NCBI GenBank assembly: GCA_026713865.1
Contig: JAPONQ010000067.1
Span: 30,778 to 94,777 of the forward strand
DNA length: 64,000 bases
Source of the DNA: Chloroflexota bacterium
GTDB lineage: Bacteria > Chloroflexota > Dehalococcoidia > UBA2979
Direction of reading: 5' to 3'
Made by a program: the position numbers and the translations under genes. The notes under the pieces are model-generated. The model was given only the letters and a program-made list of their open reading frames with translations, had not been told where the DNA came from and did no database searches. The stretch's first letter is position 1. Each line of letters opens with the position of its first letter. Positions 60,130-64,000 of the stretch are shown in pieces.

Positions 60130-61356
60130 CTAGCCGCGGGGGAGCCCGAGACCGCGCGTCGCGATCACGTTGCGCTGCACCTCCGAGCTCCCGCCTGCGA
60201 TCGTCCCGGGGACGCCGCGCACCCAGCCCCGCGTGAACCGCGCCTCGAACGGCGTGTGCGACTCCAGCGGATCCCACAGGTTGCTGTAGAGGCCGAAGGC
60301 CTTCACGCCGTCGTTGTCCAGCTCGCGCGAGACCTCGGAGCCGAAGAGCTTGGAGACCGAGGCCTCGTAGTTGGGAACCTGACCGTGGGCCTGGATGGTG
60401 ATGATGCGCAGCGAGAAATTGAACATCACGCCGGCCTCGACGAAGTGCTGGGCGATTCGCTGCCGCAGCGAGTCGAGGTCCCCGATGCGGGACTTGCGCC
60501 CGCCCTCCTCGCTCCCGACGTACTCGAGCAGCTGGCGGATGGTGCGCTCCATGCGCACGGCCCCGGCGATGTTGGAGCGCTCGTTGTCGAGCAGCGTCAT
60601 CGCCACGTACCACCCGCGGTTCTCCTCGCCGACGATATGATCGGCCGGGATCCTCACGTCCTCGAAGAAGGTCTCGTTGACCTCGTGACCCCAGCCCATG
60701 TCGATGATCGGCCGTACCGTGACGCCCGGCGAGTACTTGTCGACGAGCAAGAACGAGATCCCCCGGTGCTTCGGCGCCTCGGGATCGGTGCGGGTGAGCA
60801 GCAGCACCCAGTCTGCGTAGTGGCCGTGGGTGGTCCAGATCTTCTGGCCATTGATGACGTACTCGTCACCGTCGCGCACGGCCCGCGTCTGCAGCGATGC
60901 GAGGTCTGAGCCAGCACCGGGTTCCGAGAATCCCTGCGCCCAGACGACGTCGCCCTGGAGAATCGGGGGCAGGAACCGCCTCTTCTGCTCCTCGGTGCCG
61001 TGGACGATGAGCGCCGGGCCGAGCATGCCGATGCCGACGTTCGAGCCGGCGCCCGGCGCGTTGGAGTCGGCGATCTCCTGGTTCAGAATGAACTGCTCCA
61101 TCGGCGAGAGACCGCCGCCGCCGTACTCCTGTGGCCAGTGGGGCGCGACCCAGCCGCGGTCGGCGAATGCGGCGAGCCACGACGCCGCATCCTCCCTCGC
61201 GTCCGGATCATCGGAGATGCGATCGCGCGCCCACTGCGTGTAGGAACCCGGCCAGTCGTGCTTCGCCATCTCCTGGTAGCGCGCGGGCATCTGCCCGATC
61301 AGGTCGCGCACGTCCTCCCGGAACGCCTCCTGCTCGGTGGTGTCGATCCAGTCCAT
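60130..61356 (-). CDS. Acyl-CoA dehydrogenase family protein
   Basis: FAD enzyme of 408 residues. FAD/substrate motif AQGFSEPGAGSDLASLQTRA (about 142-160), then INGQKIWTTHGHYADW, and the end GVPGTIAGGSSEVQRNVIATRGLGLPRG, which is the classical FadE C terminus. The catalytic Glu of the MCAD type is not evident in that segment. This is the large FadE-type form of actinobacteria and Chloroflexota. It lies 119 bases downstream of the 2-hydroxyacyl-CoA lyase-like gene, possibly in one transcript. Substrate unknown, probably a substituted acyl-CoA. Confidence 0.87.
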   Translation of the reverse strand: MDWIDTTEQEAFREDVRDLIGQMPARYQEMAKHDWPGSYTQWARDRISDDPDAREDAASWLAAFADRGWVAPHWPQEYGGGGLSPMEQFILNQEIADSNAPGAGSNVGIGMLGPALIVHGTEEQKRRFLPPILQGDVVWAQGFSEPGAGSDLASLQTRAVRDGDEYVINGQKIWTTHGHYADWVLLLTRTDPEAPKHRGISFLLVDKYSPGVTVRPIIDMGWGHEVNETFFEDVRIPADHIVGEENRGWYVAMTLLDNERSNIAGAVRMERTIRQLLEYVGSEEGGRKSRIGDLDSLRQRIAQHFVEAGVMFNFSLRIITIQAHGQVPNYEASVSKLFGSEVSRELDNDGVKAFGLYSNLWDPLESHTPFEARFTRGWVRGVPGTIAGGSSEVQRNVIATRGLGLPRG

Positions 61357-61475
61357 CTCGTGCCTCCCGGGGCCCGGCGGCGCGGTGGCGAAGGGCTCGC
61401 GGCGCCGCCCGCCGCTGCGTGCATTCTGGCACCTTTGGGGACGCTCCGCGACCGGCGTCGCAGATGCCCGGCCGC

Positions 61476-63140
61476 CTAGTCGGCCCCGTACCGGGTGCGC
61501 CCCTCGCGTCTCAACCAGCCGAAGGCCTGTTCCTTGCGGCGCGCCTGCGGATCGATCAGCACGTGCACGAGGGCCGGCCCCTGAGCGGCCAGCGCCCGCT
61601 CGAGCGCGGGGCGGAGCTCGGGGGCGCTCTCGACGTGCTCGGCGTGGCCGCCGAAGGCGGACATCACGCGGTCGTAGCGGACCGCGTCGTCGGGGCCGAA
61701 GTCCTCGGCGCTGAGGGCGCGACCCGGGCGGCGGCGCACGCTGCCGTTGTTCGCCACCACGAACAGGATCGGGAGCTCGTAGCGGACCGCGGTCTCGATG
61801 TCCATCCCGTTCCAGCCGGCGGCGAAGTCTCCCATGGCGCAGACCACCCGTGCCCCGGGGCGTGCGATCTGCGCGCCTATGGCGTACGGGATACCGACTC
61901 CCATGCACCCGGTGGTCCCGGCATCCAGCCGCTCCCGCGGGCGTGCGTTGGGCTGCATCACGCGCGAGATCGCCATCGTCGCCTCGCCGTCGGCGACGAC
62001 GACGGCGTCGGGGCCCACGGCCTCGTTGATCTGCCGGTACATGCCGTAGAGGTTGAGGCGGGCACCGGGGGCCTCGGCCAGCTGCGCGATCTGCGTCGCG
62101 TTGCGATCCCGCTCGCGCGCGAGCTCGGCGATCCACTCCTCGCGGCGGCCGACGCGGCCGCCCGCCGCCTCGCGCAGCTGCGAGAGCACCACGCCCACGT
62201 CGCCGACGAGGCCCGCCTCGACGGGGCGCACGAGGCCGATCTCCGAGGGCTCGATGTCGATCTGCACGACGCGCACGTCCTCTGAGAAGCGCGGCGGCCG
62301 GCCGAAGTGAAACGTCCAGTTGAAGCGCGCCCCCGCGAGGATCACGAGGTCGGCCCTCCGCAGCGCAAGGGAACGCGCCGCCGCGGCGTTGAGCGGGTGG
62401 TCGTCCGGCACCACGCCCTTTCCCATCGGGGAGGGCACGAACGGGATCCCGCACTCCTCGACCAGGGCGCGCGCCTCGGTGCCGGCGTCCGCCCACGCGG
62501 CTCCCTTGCCGATGAGCACGAGCGGCCGCTCGGACTCGGCGAGGGCGCGCGCGGCACGCTCGACGAGGGCGGCGTCGGCGGCGGGGCGAGGGGGCCCGGG
62601 GGCCACGGGGTGCTGCTCGACCTCCGACTCCGGGACGCTGGCTGTCAGCACGTCGGCCGGGAGGTCGAGGTAGACCGGTCCCGGCCGGCCGTGCGTGGCG
62701 CGTTTCACCGCCTCCGAGACGAACCACGGGATGCGGCGCGGCTCGTCGACGGCGACCGCCCAGCGCGAGTAGGGGGCGGCCGACTCCACCTGCGGCAGCT
62801 CCTGGAAGTCGCCGAGCCCGCGCTTGCCGAGCTCCGAGGAACCCCCGAGCAGGAGCATCGGCCAGCAGTTCGCCCACGCCGTGGCGAGCCCGGTGATCGC
62901 GTTCGTCATGGCCGGCCCGGAGGTGACCGCTCCGACGCCGATGTCGCGGCTCACGTAGGAGTACGCCTGCGCCGCCATCGCGATCGCCTGCTCGTGGCGG
63001 ATCGTGTAGTTGTCGATGCCCGCCTCAACCGCCTCCTCGAGGAACGGCCCCATCGGATCCCCGGGGACGGAGAAGAGGGACTCGACGCCGTGCTCGCGGA
63101 GCGAGCGCACCAGGAGCCGCGCGCCGTTTATGCCAGCCAA
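61476..63140 (-). CDS. Thiamine-diphosphate enzyme, 2-hydroxyacyl-CoA lyase/oxalyl-CoA decarboxylase-like
   Basis: A 554-residue ThDP enzyme. Catalytic Glu50 is in YTIRHEQAIAMAAQ. The stretch NCWPMLLLGGSSELGKRGLGDFQELPQVE and GRPGPVYLDLPADV recall 2-hydroxyacyl-CoA lyase and oxalyl-CoA decarboxylase more than acetolactate synthase. The ThDP metal motif is GDFAAGWNGMDIET...NN. Those enzymes cleave 2-hydroxyacyl-CoA to formyl-CoA plus aldehyde, or decarboxylate oxalyl-CoA. A TTG start at 63140 is preferred, with GGAGG eight bases upstream; GTG at 63149 is the alternative but sits on that ribosome site. Confidence 0.8.
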   Translation of the reverse strand: MAGINGARLLVRSLREHGVESLFSVPGDPMGPFLEEAVEAGIDNYTIRHEQAIAMAAQAYSYVSRDIGVGAVTSGPAMTNAITGLATAWANCWPMLLLGGSSELGKRGLGDFQELPQVESAAPYSRWAVAVDEPRRIPWFVSEAVKRATHGRPGPVYLDLPADVLTASVPESEVEQHPVAPGPPRPAADAALVERAARALAESERPLVLIGKGAAWADAGTEARALVEECGIPFVPSPMGKGVVPDDHPLNAAAARSLALRRADLVILAGARFNWTFHFGRPPRFSEDVRVVQIDIEPSEIGLVRPVEAGLVGDVGVVLSQLREAAGGRVGRREEWIAELARERDRNATQIAQLAEAPGARLNLYGMYRQINEAVGPDAVVVADGEATMAISRVMQPNARPRERLDAGTTGCMGVGIPYAIGAQIARPGARVVCAMGDFAAGWNGMDIETAVRYELPILFVVANNGSVRRRPGRALSAEDFGPDDAVRYDRVMSAFGGHAEHVESAPELRPALERALAAQGPALVHVLIDPQARRKEQAFGWLRREGRTRYGAD

Positions 63141-63239
63141 CTGGACCACCTCCGCCTCGCGGCGCTGCGGAGGAACCCTCGCCCAGCACCTCCACCGCGT
63201 CAAGGAAGCCCGCGATGCCGGAAGAGGCCGTGCGGTGCC

Positions 63240-63245
63240 TATACT
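63240..63245 (+). promoter_or_regulatory. Putative -10 box of a luciferase-like gene
   Basis: TATACT 43 bases before the GTG at 63289; AGGAG follows as ribosome site. Confidence 0.35.
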
Positions 63246-63288
63246 CGCTGCGTCGCGCCGGAGCGCGGTCACGGGCAGGAGCACCACG

Positions 63289-64000
63289 GTGCGCATATCG
63301 CCCTTCGTCGGACCCTTCCCCGAACCGACCGCGACGGTCGAGGAGCGCGTCGCGCGTATCGCCGCGGCCGAGCGGGCCGGCTTTCGCGGCTACTGGCTGG
63401 CCGGCGCCGGCCTCGACCCGCTCGTCGTCTTTGCCCTCGCCGGCCGCGAGACCCGCCGCATCGAGCTGGGGACCGCGGTCCTGCAGGCCTTCACGCGGCA
63501 CCCCGTGGCGCTCGCCCAGCAGGCGCTGACGGTGCAGCTCGCAACGGCGGGTCGTCTCGCGCTCGGCGTCGGACCCTCGCACGCCGCCGGGATGGAGCGG
63601 CTCGGCATCTCCTACCAGCGCCCCGCATCGCGCACGGCCGAGTACCTGCGGGTGCTGCGAGCTCTCCTCGACGGGAGCAGCGTGGACTTCGACGGGGAGC
63701 ACTACGCCGTACACGCCTCGGCCGGCGTGCGCGGCGCGCCGAGGGTCCCGCTGATCATCTCCGCTCTCGCGCCGCGGATGCTCGCGATCGCCGGCGAGCT
63801 CACCGAGGGCACGGCGACCTGGCTGGCCGGGCCACGCACGCTCGGTGAGCGGATCGTGCCGGCGATCACGGCGGCGGCGAGCGCCGCCGGACGGCCGCCG
63901 CCGCGCATCCTGGCCGGCGGCGGCGTCGCGGGGAGGGCGGGGCGGCGCGGAGCCGGGGGCCGCGGCCCCCCGGGCCGCCGCGGGCCACGTCCCGGGGTCC
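63289..64000 (+). CDS. Luciferase-like (probably F420-dependent) oxidoreductase, partial
   Basis: The frame is open from GTG 63289 to the end of the window (237 codons). VRISPFVGPFPEPTATVEERVARIAAAERAGFRGYWLAG opens the barrel; ETRRIELGTAVLQAFTRHPVALAQQALTVQ and GRLALGVGPSHAAGMERLGISY follow, as in F420-dependent luciferase-like oxidoreductases. Then GTATWLAGPRTLGERIVPAIT, near the expected C-terminal third. After about 63915 the reading becomes Gly/Arg/Pro-only and no longer looks like the family, so a frameshift, sequence error or true divergence is possible there. Oriented away from the ThDP enzyme gene. Confidence 0.75.
   Translation, partial: MRISPFVGPFPEPTATVEERVARIAAAERAGFRGYWLAGAGLDPLVVFALAGRETRRIELGTAVLQAFTRHPVALAQQALTVQLATAGRLALGVGPSHAAGMERLGISYQRPASRTAEYLRVLRALLDGSSVDFDGEHYAVHASAGVRGAPRVPLIISALAPRMLAIAGELTEGTATWLAGPRTLGERIVPAITAAASAAGRPPPRILAGGGVAGRAGRRGAGGRGPPGRRGPRPGV

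Noticed and set aside
61357..62877. Minus-strand extension of the acyl-CoA dehydrogenase frame
   Set aside because: The extension overlaps the ThDP enzyme on the same strand in another frame and is Arg-rich; the dehydrogenase starts at MDWIDTTEQ (61356).
61476..63140. Acetolactate synthase large subunit
   Set aside because: The NCWP...GGSSE and FQE-x-PQVE segments and lack of a small subunit favour the 2-hydroxyacyl-CoA lyase/oxalyl-CoA decarboxylase group.
1..64000. CRISPR array, insertion sequence, prophage or integration site
   Set aside because: No spaced direct repeats, transposase, integrase, phage genes or flanking target duplications were seen; the only tandem repeats are short in-frame coding repeats.

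Overview
The window is very GC-rich DNA of a free-living bacterium, densely packed with protein genes on both strands. Many genes start with GTG, and ATGA or TGATG overlaps are common. No rRNA, tRNA, CRISPR array, insertion sequence or prophage was recognised. The content fits Chloroflexota of the Dehalococcoidia/SAR202 type, or another high-GC Gram-positive-like lineage: a Chloroflexus-like malyl-CoA lyase, a RemA-like protein, and many paralogous luciferase-like monooxygenases, VOC proteins, amidohydrolases, acyl-CoA dehydrogenases and MFS carriers. This placement is inferred from recalled family resemblance; no search was run.

Layout. 1-5.2 kb: tail of an unknown gene, a gene-poor stretch (87-581), a KtrA-type potassium regulator, an acetyltransferase, a membrane zinc protease, an RDD protein and a membrane partner. 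5.3-13.1 kb: two convergent operons of central carbon metabolism. The plus operon is mcl-mtkA-mtkB-[4Fe-4S protein]-ferritin. The minus operon is mch-mcd-rpiB-small protein. Together they encode most of the lower ethylmalonyl-CoA pathway (methylsuccinyl-CoA to mesaconyl-CoA to methylmalyl-CoA to propionyl-CoA plus glyoxylate), then glyoxylate plus acetyl-CoA to malyl-CoA, with a malate-CoA ligase linking malyl-CoA to malate. 13.1-26.6 kb: double VOC proteins, MFS and SLC13 carriers, enoyl-CoA hydratase, luciferase-like oxidoreductase, alpha/beta hydrolases, aldo/keto reductase and amidase. 26.9-29.7 kb: a complete FecBCD/BtuFCD-type ABC importer. 30.2-38.2 kb: MetE-like protein, amidohydrolase, alpha/beta hydrolase, RemA-like protein, VOC, Dabb protein, acyl-CoA dehydrogenase, PHP phosphoesterase and another luciferase-like enzyme. 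38.2-51.5 kb: transporters, an FMN glutamate-synthase-like protein, MscS channel, CPA2 antiporter with CBS domains and cyclophilin. 51.6-64 kb: a second hydrolase/amidohydrolase/MFS set, acyl-CoA chemistry (enoyl-CoA hydratase, MaoC-type dehydratase, acyl-CoA dehydrogenase, 2-hydroxyacyl-CoA lyase-like enzyme), a dihydropyrimidinase-like enzyme, a YceI-like protein and a luciferase-like gene cut by the window end.

Working together, the paralogous oxidoreductases, hydrolases and carriers look like a scavenging repertoire for varied organic acids or esters. Their acetyl-CoA and propionyl-CoA products could be assimilated by the ethylmalonyl-CoA/malyl-CoA module. The ABC importer could supply iron, heme or the cobalamin that this pathway's mutases need. 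The most unusual observation is a set of four alpha/beta hydrolases whose nucleophile elbow carries His or Ala in place of Ser.
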